From positions 1 through 34,076 of the forward strand of contig JAQYFP010000068.1 in assembly GCA_028723085.1 (NCBI GenBank): a DNA stretch of 34,076 nucleotides, read 5' to 3'. This document shows, in pieces, positions 22,213 through 30,973 of the stretch (within the stretch, counting starts at the first letter, position 1; the number at the start of each line of letters is the position of its first letter). Position numbers and translations under genes: made by a program. The DNA comes from Erysipelotrichaceae bacterium (GTDB lineage Bacteria; Bacillota_I; Bacilli_A; Erysipelotrichales; Erysipelotrichaceae). Below the pieces are notes generated by a model, which saw only the letters and a list, made by a program, of their open reading frames with translations, did no database searches and was not told the origin of the DNA.

Positions 22213-22232
22213 AGCTCTTTCGATTACTATCC
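22208..22232 (-). promoter_or_regulatory. RAT site upstream of licT
   Basis: Minus strand GGATAGTAATCGAAAGAGCTAAACC; 3' end overlaps the terminator stem; apical C(GAAA)G. Confidence 0.8.
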
Positions 22233-22328
22233 ATAACTTATTATACTGAAGTTGAAAGCGATTTCAAGTGGTTTTTTGTTTTTTATTAAAAATATTTGAT
22301 ATACTAAAATCAAAGGAAGGAATACATT

Positions 22329-22973
22329 ATGGAAGACAACAAACAAATTGAAACAAAGAAAGAAAGTAAAGTTAAATCATTCTTTAAGAAGCTTATTTTT
22401 AATAAATATGTGTTCAGTGTACTAATCGTTATTATATTGGTATTAGGTTTATTTATCGGATTTGGTGATAAATTCATCACTCGTAGTGATCCTACTAATT
22501 TAGTTTTAAAAGACATCGGTGAATTGGCCACACAATGTGCGTATGTAACAGAAGTTAATGAAGTGAAAGATACAAGAACACTATGGAATGTCGATATACC
22601 TCTTACTACTTCTCATCTAATCTATAGTTATGATTTTGAAATAAAAGCTGGTTTTAATGTAGATGAGATAAAACCAGTCGTTAATGAAGAAAAGAAAACA
22701 GTGACAATCAAAATGCCTAAAGCTGAGATTTTATCAAATGAAATCAAACTTGAAACTTTTAAGGTTTATTTAGAAGATGAAAGTAAATTCAATAACATCA
22801 AATTAAACGAAAACAACGAAGCTATTATTGCGATGCAAAAAGAAGCTCAAGAACATGCCATTCGTAATGGTATCTTAACAGAAGCAGAAGAAAACGGTAA
22901 AAAGGTTATTACTTCTTTATTTTCTAATACTTTTGATCCTGAAGAATATGAATACAAATTTAAATTTAATTAG
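22329..22973 (+). CDS. DUF4230-like membrane-anchored protein
   Basis: N-terminal TM then LKDIGELATQCAYVTEVNEVKDTR...VDEIKPVVNEEKKTVTIKMPKAEIL. Confidence 0.8.
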   Translation: MEDNKQIETKKESKVKSFFKKLIFNKYVFSVLIVIILVLGLFIGFGDKFITRSDPTNLVLKDIGELATQCAYVTEVNEVKDTRTLWNVDIPLTTSHLIYSYDFEIKAGFNVDEIKPVVNEEKKTVTIKMPKAEILSNEIKLETFKVYLEDESKFNNIKLNENNEAIIAMQKEAQEHAIRNGILTEAEENGKKVITSLFSNTFDPEEYEYKFKFN

Positions 22974-22982
22974 GAGTTCAAT

Positions 22983-23066
22983 ATGAAAAAGACAGTATTA
23001 ATGATTTTAGCGATTGTAGTAGTTGCTTTAATCTTATTTTATGGTTATTTATTTTTTACAGCTTAA
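22983..23066 (+). CDS. 27-aa single-TM microprotein MKKTVLMILAIVVVALILFYGYLFFTA
   Basis: TAGGAG Shine-Dalgarno, 9 nt downstream of the DUF4230 stop, then a terminator. Confidence 0.6.
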   Translation: MKKTVLMILAIVVVALILFYGYLFFTA

Positions 23067-23073
23067 ATAGACA

Positions 23074-23097
23074 AAAAAACAGGTTGCCCTGTTTTTT
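23074..23097. terminator. Bidirectional terminator
   Basis: AAAAAACAGG ttgc CCTGTTTTTT. Confidence 0.85.
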
Positions 23098-23738
23098 TAT
23101 ATGTTCAAATATTGTTCAACTTTTTGAACAGCTTCATCTATTGTACTTTCTTTTGTTCTTTCATACCAAAAATATATGCTCTTTTTAATGTCATTGTAAT
23201 ATGGTTCATTAATGCTTCTAAGTGTTTCATTACATGTTTTCTTAGCTTGATTGGGATTGGTTGCACTATTAATGAATTCATTAAAATCTTGATGATCTTT
23301 ACGATTACAATAGTCTTCAATTATATTCGTTGGATCTTTAATTAAGAAAACAATTCGTTCTGATTCTGTGATTTGTTTTGCTTGATTCAGATTTAAGTGA
23401 CAGTCACATATTATTTTTTGGTTTTGAGAAAGACGAATTAAGTCCAATAAAATAAAATCTAATTGTTCACGTGTATTTTCTAATAACCATTTTCTGTATT
23501 CTTCTACACTTCTTCCAAAGAATTCATCGGCATCTTGAAAGTCTTTATTCATTGCTGATTGGTCATTTGAATTGGATAGTTTTAAATGATTACTGAATTG
23601 TTCATCTACATCGTATACAAATAAATTATGTCTTTTTCCTATTTCTCTTGAAATGGTTGTTTTTCCTCCACATGGAGTTCCTGTTATAAAATATACGTTT
23701 TTTAAGTATTCTTTAATTACATTATCTTGAAATATCAT
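23097..23738 (-). CDS. P-loop nucleoside/nucleotide kinase-like protein
   Basis: VYFITGTPCGGKTTISREIGKRHN Walker A. Confidence 0.8.
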   Translation of the reverse strand: MIFQDNVIKEYLKNVYFITGTPCGGKTTISREIGKRHNLFVYDVDEQFSNHLKLSNSNDQSAMNKDFQDADEFFGRSVEEYRKWLLENTREQLDFILLDLIRLSQNQKIICDCHLNLNQAKQITESERIVFLIKDPTNIIEDYCNRKDHQDFNEFINSATNPNQAKKTCNETLRSINEPYYNDIKKSIYFWYERTKESTIDEAVQKVEQYLNI

Positions 23739-23817
23739 TTTAAATGCTCCTTTTCTTTTATTTAATTTGATATTTCTTTATCGTGTAAATGCCACCATTT
23801 CTATCATCTCCTTTATT

Positions 23818-23860
23818 TCTTATTCCGAAAAAGTGAAAAAAATTCAAATTGTCGGAATAA
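23818..23860. repeat. 43-bp palindromic direct repeat, copy 1
   Basis: TCTTATTCCGAAAAAGTGAAAAAAATTCAAATTGTCGGAATAA; TTATTCCGA/TCGGAATAA arms; abuts the stop codon at 23861. Confidence 0.85.
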
Positions 23861-25042
23861 CTAGTTTGTAAGTAACCATCTTTCAATATCAATAATTTGT
23901 ATACCTTCGTATTGATATTGTTCATGATGCGTATTAGCTAATAATATTTTAGGATAGTTGTCTTTGATTTGTAGTAGTGAAGATACTTCTCTTTCGAATG
24001 TCTTTTCATTTGTGATGTCATCACTGACTTGAATATATATTTTCTCACTTTGTTTCATCGCAACAAAATCTACTTCTTTTTTATATAGTTTTCCAACATA
24101 TATTTCATATCCTCTTCTTAACAATTCAATCGCAACGATATTTTCATATATTCTTCCATAGTCCATATTTCTTGTACCAATGTTGGCATATCGAAAAGAA
24201 TGATCTGTTAAATAGTATTTGTCATTGGTAAACAAGTATTTTTTTCCTTTAATATCATAGCGACGTACTCTATAGAATAAAAACGCATCTGTAAAGTATT
24301 TCATATACAATTTAATTGTTTTGTCACTGATATTAAAATTAGCTTTTTCTATTGTTTTAGAAATACTGCTTGCAGATGTTAGCGCACTTACGTTATCCAT
24401 CATAAAATAAGCTAAATCTCGTAGTATTTCTTTATTTCTCATAGCGTGTTTACTTGTGATATCTCTAATAATAAGTGTTTCAAATATATCACGGATGTAT
24501 TTGTACTTTTCGTTTCGTTCTCTATAGACAAATGATCCTGGCATTCCGCCTTCTAAAACGTATTTTTCTAAAGTATATTCGTTTCCATAGTATTCCACAC
24601 ATTCGGAATAAGAAAATGGAAATATTTCTATTTCATAGGTTCTTCCTGTAAATAGGGTTGCCAAATCACTGCTTAATAAAAAGGCATTGGAACCAGTAAT
24701 GTATATGTCATATTTTCTACTATTATGAAGACTATTAATGACTTTTTCAAATCCTTCGCACATTTGAACTTCATCAATGCAAACATAATTATTTTTAGTG
24801 GGGTTGTAACAATTATTAATGTAATTGTTTAAGGCATGGTATTCCAAGTATGGTTCACTGTCCAATGAATTGAAGTCAATAAAAATGATATTCGCATTGG
24901 CATCGTTTTGTTTAAGATATTCCATGAACTGCATCAATAAAAAGCTTTTTCCTGATCTTCGAATTCCTGTAATTACTTTTATATCAGGAGTTCCTAATAC
25001 GTTAATCATTTTTTGTAGGTAATTTCTTTGTATTATTTTCAT
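23861..25042 (-). CDS. ATP-binding protein, AAA_14/DUF4143 type
   Basis: VITGIRRSGKSFLLMQFMEYL Walker A, YVCIDEVQMCEGFEKVINSL Walker B, ITGSNAFLLSSDLATLFTGR, C-terminal YVGKLYKKEVDFVAMKQSEKIYIQVS nuclease-like motif. Confidence 0.92.
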   Translation of the reverse strand: MKIIQRNYLQKMINVLGTPDIKVITGIRRSGKSFLLMQFMEYLKQNDANANIIFIDFNSLDSEPYLEYHALNNYINNCYNPTKNNYVCIDEVQMCEGFEKVINSLHNSRKYDIYITGSNAFLLSSDLATLFTGRTYEIEIFPFSYSECVEYYGNEYTLEKYVLEGGMPGSFVYRERNEKYKYIRDIFETLIIRDITSKHAMRNKEILRDLAYFMMDNVSALTSASSISKTIEKANFNISDKTIKLYMKYFTDAFLFYRVRRYDIKGKKYLFTNDKYYLTDHSFRYANIGTRNMDYGRIYENIVAIELLRRGYEIYVGKLYKKEVDFVAMKQSEKIYIQVSDDITNEKTFEREVSSLLQIKDNYPKILLANTHHEQYQYEGIQIIDIERWLLTN

Positions 25043-25067
25043 GATTGATCCTCTTTTTTATTATATC

Positions 25068-25110
25068 TCTTATTCCGAAAAAATGAAAAAAATTCAAGTT
25101 TTCGGAATAA
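25068..25110. repeat. 43-bp palindromic direct repeat, copy 2
   Basis: TCTTATTCCGAAAAAATGAAAAAAATTCAAGTTTTCGGAATAA; about 3 mismatches to copy 1. Confidence 0.85.
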
Positions 25111-25115
25111 GAAAA

Positions 25116-25138
25116 AACTCGTCTTTTTTTGACGAGTT
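25116..25138 (-). terminator. Terminator of the LDH-YjiH operon
   Basis: Minus strand AACTCGTC aaaaaaa GACGAGTT TTTTC; overlaps the stop codon. Confidence 0.85.
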
Positions 25139-26480
25139 AGAATACAAAAGAACTGAATAATACAATTAAAGGAATTGCGATAATTGTTCTTTCTAAGAAT
25201 ATAATTAATAGTTTCCAGAAATTTAGTGGCACTTCACTTTTAATGGCAATGACTCCTACTTCGGTTAAGTAAATGATTTGAACTAAAGATAGAGCCGCAA
25301 CCACAAATCTTGTTTTAACAGATTGAATTCCAGTTAATAATAGGGCAGGGATAAACATGTCTGTGAATCCAATCAATGTAGCTGGAGCAGCTGCAAAGGC
25401 TTCTTCTATTCCAAATAATTTCAAATACATTCCCATTGGATAGGAAATAATATCAACCAATGGTGTATATGTCGCAACAATTAAAGCTAATGTTCCCCAT
25501 GCGATTACCGTAGGCACTAAGTCAAACAACATACCCATAACAACTTCCATTCCATTGGTAATAATGTTTTTTAGGGTAAATGTTGAGGCTCTTTTACATC
25601 CCATTTCCACGGCATATTTAAAGATATGATGTTCATCTGGGATATCTTCTTGGATTTGTTTTCCTACTTGTTCTTGGTATGTGTTTTCTATATTACAAAT
25701 TGGAGGGATTCTTCTAATAATAATGGCCAGGATAATTCCAGTCACACATATAATCAAGTAAAAAGCAGGGAACAAATGGGCTACGCCTACACTATTGGCA
25801 ATCAATAAACAAAATGGAATGGATACTAATGAGAAGTTAGTCATAATATAGGCTGCTTCTCTTTTCGTATAAAAGCCTTTCATGTATTGTTCTCTAGTTA
25901 AAATAACCGCGGCATTGCTTGCTCCAAACCATGAAGCAATCAAGTCTACCGATGCTCTTCCGGGTACTCCAAATAGTGGTTGTACAATGGGTCTTGCCAT
26001 AACGCCTAAAAATTCCATGATTCCACAATCTGTTAAAAAAGGAAGCATGAAGCTAAATCCTAAAACAATGCATAGAAGTGTTCCTGCGAGTCCTACAATG
26101 GTTCCTCCTACATCAACTCCAATAATGAATTCGGGTCCAATGTTGAAGACAACCATAAAACAGATAATAGCTCCCATTATTTTAAATGTTAGGTAAAAAG
26201 GAGTTGTAGAGAATGCTTTTTTTAAATAGTGGTTGTTTTCAATCCATTTTGGTTTAAAAATCGTATCGTATAGACTTCCTATTGCAGCAATCATCATTAA
26301 AGTCAATAAAACATAAGGAAGTGCATTTCCTAATAAATCATGAATAAAGTTTTTTACGTAATCTATAAATGTTGTGAAGGCTCCATCTTGGGGAATTGGG
26401 AAAAGGAACATAAAAATTCCTAATCCAGAGCCAATCACAAATTTCGTTAAGTTTTTCTTATTTATGTATTTTTGTTCCAT
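25137..26480 (-). CDS. YjiH-family / nucleoside-recognition-domain membrane protein, paralog 2
   Basis: GAFTTFIDYVKNFIHDLLGNALPY, GVDVGGTIVGLAGTLLC, paralogous to the upstream gene. Confidence 0.8.
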   Translation of the reverse strand: MEQKYINKKNLTKFVIGSGLGIFMFLFPIPQDGAFTTFIDYVKNFIHDLLGNALPYVLLTLMMIAAIGSLYDTIFKPKWIENNHYLKKAFSTTPFYLTFKIMGAIICFMVVFNIGPEFIIGVDVGGTIVGLAGTLLCIVLGFSFMLPFLTDCGIMEFLGVMARPIVQPLFGVPGRASVDLIASWFGASNAAVILTREQYMKGFYTKREAAYIMTNFSLVSIPFCLLIANSVGVAHLFPAFYLIICVTGIILAIIIRRIPPICNIENTYQEQVGKQIQEDIPDEHHIFKYAVEMGCKRASTFTLKNIITNGMEVVMGMLFDLVPTVIAWGTLALIVATYTPLVDIISYPMGMYLKLFGIEEAFAAAPATLIGFTDMFIPALLLTGIQSVKTRFVVAALSLVQIIYLTEVGVIAIKSEVPLNFWKLLIIFLERTIIAIPLIVLFSSFVF

Positions 26481-26483
26481 AGA

Positions 26484-27842
26484 CTAGAAAATCAAGAAAC
26501 TAATTAAAACAACAAATGGTAAAGAAATAATTGTTCTTTCTAAGAAAATAATAACAATGTCAATGAATTTTTGTACTAATTTAGTTGAAGTTAATAAAGC
26601 ACCGATTTCTGACATAAATACGATTTGTAGAATACTCATAGCTCCTACAATGAATTTAACTTGAGGATCTACTAATCCTTTAGCTAAGATAACTGGTAAG
26701 TAGTTATCGGCAAATCCAGAAAGAATAGCTGAAGATGCTACGTATGCGTCTTGAATTCCTAATACGTCCATGAATAATCCAATTGGATATGAAATGTATT
26801 CAAGAATTGGTGTATAAGTTGATAATACTAAGGCAGCTGTTCCCCAGAAAATAATAACTGGTTGTAGACATAAAACATAAGTTAACATGTTTTGAATCTT
26901 ATTTTTGAAGTTGTCTACTGTTACAGTTTCAACACGTTCACAAGCTAATGTTAAGGCTTGTTTACAGATTCCACCTTCTGTTTCTTTTTCAACAACACGA
27001 TCACTTGTTTCTTTACCATTTACATATAAGTCTTGGTAATGAGAAATAGGTGGAATACGAATTCCAATAATCGCAACAATTACACCAACCAAAGTAATTG
27101 TTAAGAAGAACCATCCGAATTTATCCATTAAACCTAATACATTGGCAACTAATACAACCCATCCAATACTTGAAGTTGAGAAAGTTGTTCCAATGATTGC
27201 AGCTTCTTTTAATGTATAGTATCCTTCATCAAATAATTGACGAGTTCCCATAATAGCAGCGTTTCCAGGTCCTACCCAAGCACTAATGATACTTACGGCA
27301 GCCATTTTACTTACTTTGAATAATGGTTTAACAATGAATCCAAATAAAGTACCTACAAATTCCATGAAACCGAATTCTAAGATAAATGTTTGGAAGAAAA
27401 TCATTGGTGGAATGATAATTGATAATTGAGCTGACAATGGTAACATTGTTCCTCCTGTATCAATTGAAGTAAGCATTTCCACTGGGAAATTGAAACAAAC
27501 GATTACGGCGATAATTGCTCCACATACACGATTGATTACATCAAAACGTGAACAAGAAAATAATTTTTTCATTAATTTGTTTTCTTCGATGAATTTAGGT
27601 TTTCCAAAGAAATCAATTACCGCTAATACAGCTGATAGCACAACTAAACAAGTAATGGCAATTTCTAAGTAGTGACCAGCAAAGGCTACGAATTTCTTTA
27701 AGTAATAGAAAGTAAATGTATCCATGCTGTCAGTAAAATTTAATGGAATAACAACTAAGAATAATCCTAGAAGAGTTCCAAGTGCAAATTTCAATGTACT
27801 TTTTAAAGTACTTTTAGTTTCTTTCATTTTTCTCTTCTCCAT
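26484..27842 (-). CDS. YjiH-family / nucleoside-recognition-domain membrane protein, paralog 1
   Basis: LTSIDTGGTMLPLSAQLSIIIPP, VGPGNAAIMGTRQLFDEGYYTLKEAAIIGT. Confidence 0.8.
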   Translation of the reverse strand: MEKRKMKETKSTLKSTLKFALGTLLGLFLVVIPLNFTDSMDTFTFYYLKKFVAFAGHYLEIAITCLVVLSAVLAVIDFFGKPKFIEENKLMKKLFSCSRFDVINRVCGAIIAVIVCFNFPVEMLTSIDTGGTMLPLSAQLSIIIPPMIFFQTFILEFGFMEFVGTLFGFIVKPLFKVSKMAAVSIISAWVGPGNAAIMGTRQLFDEGYYTLKEAAIIGTTFSTSSIGWVVLVANVLGLMDKFGWFFLTITLVGVIVAIIGIRIPPISHYQDLYVNGKETSDRVVEKETEGGICKQALTLACERVETVTVDNFKNKIQNMLTYVLCLQPVIIFWGTAALVLSTYTPILEYISYPIGLFMDVLGIQDAYVASSAILSGFADNYLPVILAKGLVDPQVKFIVGAMSILQIVFMSEIGALLTSTKLVQKFIDIVIIFLERTIISLPFVVLISFLIF

Positions 27843-27846
27843 TTAT

Positions 27847-28785
27847 TTATTCTGCTTCAAGTTCCGCAATTAAACTCTTAAGCATATTTCCTGATTTTAA
27901 TAATTTTTCTTTTTCATCTTCAGCAATTTCTACTTCTAATGTACGAACCACTCCGCTTTCCGCTACAATAGCAGGAACAGATAAACATACATTATCTAAT
28001 CCGTATTCTCCTTCTAAGAAACTTGAAACAGGTAAAATAGTGTGTTCGTTTCTTAAAATAGCACATACAACAGATTTAATCGCATCGGCTACGCAATAAC
28101 AGTTAGGTCCTTTTTTCTCCCAAACATCGAAGGCACTTTGTTTAACGTTGTTTTCAACTAAGTCATGGTATCCTTCTGGTAATTCTTTACCAACCACTTT
28201 AGCGTATTCTTCTACGGATACACCGGCAATATTTGTTAAAGACCAAGCCGCAACTTGAGAATCTCCATGTTCTCCTAACATAAATCCATGTACCGATCTT
28301 CCATCGATTCCAAAGTCATTTGATAACATGCAACGGAATCTTGATGAATCTAATACAGTACCTAATCCAAATACTTGGTTTTTAGGTAATTTAGAAATCT
28401 TATATGTTAAGTAAGTTAAGATATCTACTGGATTTGATACAACTAAGATTTTTCCATTTGGACTGTTTTCTACGATTTGAGGAACAATACTATTTAAAAT
28501 CGCAGCATTTTTTCTTAATGGAACTAGTCTTGATTCCCCTGTTACTTCAGGAACACCAACAGTAATCACAACTACATCAGAGTCTTTACTATCGGCATAA
28601 GATCCATTTCTTACTTTAACAGGTTGAATTAGTGGAACACCGTGTGCAATATCCCATGCATTTCCCCATGCACGGTCATCGTTAATATCAACGATTACGA
28701 TTTCATCGACAAGTCCACTTTCGGATAACGCAAATGCTGCAGTAGAACCTACAGCCCCTGCACCTACAATTGTTACTTTTCTCAT
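27847..28785 (-). CDS. L-lactate dehydrogenase-like 2-hydroxyacid dehydrogenase (LDH/MDH superfamily)
   Basis: KVTIVGAGAVGSTAAFAL, SNPVDILTYLTYK, GTVLDSSRFR, GEHGDSQVAAWS catalytic His. Confidence 0.92.
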   Translation of the reverse strand: MRKVTIVGAGAVGSTAAFALSESGLVDEIVIVDINDDRAWGNAWDIAHGVPLIQPVKVRNGSYADSKDSDVVVITVGVPEVTGESRLVPLRKNAAILNSIVPQIVENSPNGKILVVSNPVDILTYLTYKISKLPKNQVFGLGTVLDSSRFRCMLSNDFGIDGRSVHGFMLGEHGDSQVAAWSLTNIAGVSVEEYAKVVGKELPEGYHDLVENNVKQSAFDVWEKKGPNCYCVADAIKSVVCAILRNEHTILPVSSFLEGEYGLDNVCLSVPAIVAESGVVRTLEVEIAEDEKEKLLKSGNMLKSLIAELEAE

Positions 28786-28843
28786 TCTTTCTCCTTTATC
28801 CTGATTTTTCAGGTAATATACAAATTTATTTAATAAATATTTA

Positions 28844-28870
28844 AAAAGTGAAACGCTGTTTCGCTTTTTA
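28844..28870. promoter_or_regulatory. Palindrome between divergent LDH operon and IclR gene; candidate operator
   Basis: AAAAAGTGAAAC GCT GTTTCGCTTTTT, 12-bp arms with one G-T mismatch. Confidence 0.6.
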
Positions 28871-28958
28871 TTGTATTAAATTTTTACCATTTGTAAAGAA
28901 AAAATAAATATTTTTTAAACCAAAAAATATGTTATTATAAATCGATAGGAGAAAACAC

Positions 28959-29720
28959 ATGGAAAAAGAACCAACATTTATCACTATCCTTGGAAAAGCC
29001 TTCCATATCTTGGATTATTTATATGAAATTGACCAACCCGTAGGCGTCACAGCCATCTCAAAATCATGCGAAATACCTAAAGCCAATACGTTTCGTATTT
29101 TAAAAACTTTGGAAACTTTAGGTGTAATTGAAGAGAAAAAAGATGGATATGTATTAGGAAAGAAACTAATGACATATGGAAACAATGCAGCGAATCAAAA
29201 TGATTTAGTTACTTTAGCTAAACCATATATGAAACAGCTATGTGAACAAACCAATGAAACTATAAATTTAGGAATACAATATGAAGATCAAGTATTAATG
29301 ATGCACTCGGAATTAGGAGCCAAAACATCATTAGTTTCTAGATTATTGCCTGTTTGTCCTTTGTATTGTTCATCAATAGGAAAATTATTCTTAGCTAATT
29401 TAGAAGATAATTTAATTGAAGAATACTTTAATAGTATTACACCTGAACAAAGAACTATCTCAACAATCACAACAGCACAACAATTCAAAAAAGAAAAAGA
29501 CACAATCCTAAAAGAAGGATGTGCCTATGATAGAGAAGAATATGAATATGGTCTATCTTGTATGAGTGTTCCTATCTATGATAGAAATAAAAAAATAATA
29601 GCAGGTATCTCCCTTTCAGGTCCTACTACTAGACTACAAGTACATGGTTTCAATAATTTAATGGAACAACTTCATAATACAGCTAAACAAATCAATCATG
29701 ATGTTGAGATGTTTCTATAA
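28959..29720 (+). CDS. IclR-family transcriptional regulator
   Basis: KAFHILDYLYEIDQPVGVTAISKSCEIPKANTFRILKTLETLGVIE HTH and IclR effector domain. Confidence 0.93.
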   Translation: MEKEPTFITILGKAFHILDYLYEIDQPVGVTAISKSCEIPKANTFRILKTLETLGVIEEKKDGYVLGKKLMTYGNNAANQNDLVTLAKPYMKQLCEQTNETINLGIQYEDQVLMMHSELGAKTSLVSRLLPVCPLYCSSIGKLFLANLEDNLIEEYFNSITPEQRTISTITTAQQFKKEKDTILKEGCAYDREEYEYGLSCMSVPIYDRNKKIIAGISLSGPTTRLQVHGFNNLMEQLHNTAKQINHDVEMFL

Positions 29721-29728
29721 AAGAAAGA

Positions 29729-29760
29729 GCCAATCAAACTAAATCTGATTGGCTTTTTGA
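29729..29760. terminator. Terminator
   Basis: AGCCAATCA...TGATTGGCTTTTT. Confidence 0.8.
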
Positions 29761-29761
29761 T

Positions 29762-30019
29762 TCATCGTTTAAATTTATCTAGATCTGCTATCGTTTTATA
29801 TTTATCTCCTATTTCAGCAAATCGAAGGGCCTCTTCGAAAGTAAATCTATAAATTATATTTACAAATAAGTGAATAAAATCTTCACTATCTTCATACACT
29901 CCTTCTCTTATTAGTTCTCGAGCAGTTTCATATACATTTCCAAATAAACAATCTTCTAAATCCACAGCAATACTATTAGTATCTGCATATTTAAATTCAA
30001 GAACTTTTGATATTTCCAT
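29762..30019 (-). CDS. Hypothetical 85-aa acidic protein
   Basis: ORF immediately downstream of the 30034 gene on the same strand; ends in a terminator. Confidence 0.6.
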   Translation of the reverse strand: MEISKVLEFKYADTNSIAVDLEDCLFGNVYETARELIREGVYEDSEDFIHLFVNIIYRFTFEEALRFAEIGDKYKTIADLDKFKR

Positions 30020-30033
30020 ATTTCTTAGTTCTT

Positions 30034-30708
30034 TTAATGTTCCAATTTTTTACTTGGTGGATCATACGAAAATATTTCTTCATCTTCATGGTCTTTAAAA
30101 TAATATCTAACATACGATGTCATAGAATGTCTAAAATACTCACCAATTTCACGATTATCTTTGTAGTATTTAATTTGCTTCATTTCCTTTAATTCTTTAT
30201 CAACCGCATCCAATATCCCTTTACTAACCATTTCATATAGTTGCCCTACTTTTTGATCAATTTCTTCTTGTGAATGCGGATCAAAAGAAATACCTATTTT
30301 CTTATCTATAAGATTAACCAATTGAGCATAGTCTTTTGAAATCTTTATGATTTTCTTTGATACAATGGATTCCACTATTTTTCCCAATATAAACTCATAA
30401 AAACTCATTCTTTTCAATTTTCTTAAACATGCATTTAATCGTTCTCTTTGGATAGATAAATCATCAATCCCATACATTGCCAAAGTCAATGGATTCAAAT
30501 TCTTCAATTCATCAAAATCAACTCCATCAAAAATAGGCATACATTTTTTAAAGGATTTTTCATATATTCCATTAAAAGTAACCAATGAATCAATTATATC
30601 CAATTCAATAGAACCTAAATCGACTAAAGACTCAGGATAAATAAAGCTAGATACTCCATCAATTGGTTTGTTGCGACTTTTTAAAATATCATAATCATGT
30701 TCATTCAT
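30034..30708 (-). CDS. Hypothetical 224-aa helical protein
   Basis: Good ORF, no recognised motif. Confidence 0.65.
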   Translation of the reverse strand: MNEHDYDILKSRNKPIDGVSSFIYPESLVDLGSIELDIIDSLVTFNGIYEKSFKKCMPIFDGVDFDELKNLNPLTLAMYGIDDLSIQRERLNACLRKLKRMSFYEFILGKIVESIVSKKIIKISKDYAQLVNLIDKKIGISFDPHSQEEIDQKVGQLYEMVSKGILDAVDKELKEMKQIKYYKDNREIGEYFRHSMTSYVRYYFKDHEDEEIFSYDPPSKKLEH

Positions 30709-30798
30709 AAATCAAAACCTCACTTTACTTTATAGGACTGCTTCTTGTATCTTAATTCTATAAACATAATTGACATTATGGATGATGAAAAAGAAAAA

Positions 30799-30834
30799 AG
30801 CTCTGATACACACATCAAAGTGTTTTTCAGAGCT
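30799..30834 (-). terminator. Terminator of the radical-SAM/peptide operon
   Basis: Minus strand AGCTCTGA...ACACTTTGATGTGT...TCAGAGCT TTTTTTC, nested stems. Confidence 0.75.
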
Positions 30835-30845
30835 TAATTTTTTTA

Positions 30846-30952
30846 ACGAAACCCCAGTTAACCATGGTAAAAAAGGAGACCACGGTTAATGACCCCGGTG
30901 TTGACCCCAATTAAATTTGGTAAAACCCCGCTTAAGTTGTTACCCTTGATTA
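30846..30952. repeat. ACCCC-centred repeat cluster, possible IS21-like terminal remnant
   Basis: ACCCCAGTTAACCATGGTAAAA (30851) and ACCCCAATTAAATTTGGTAAAA (30904) 18/22 identical, plus further ACCACGGTTAA, ACCCCGGTGTT, ACCCCGCTTAA units. Confidence 0.5.
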
Positions 30953-30973
30953 TTTCAATATATTTGAATAGAA

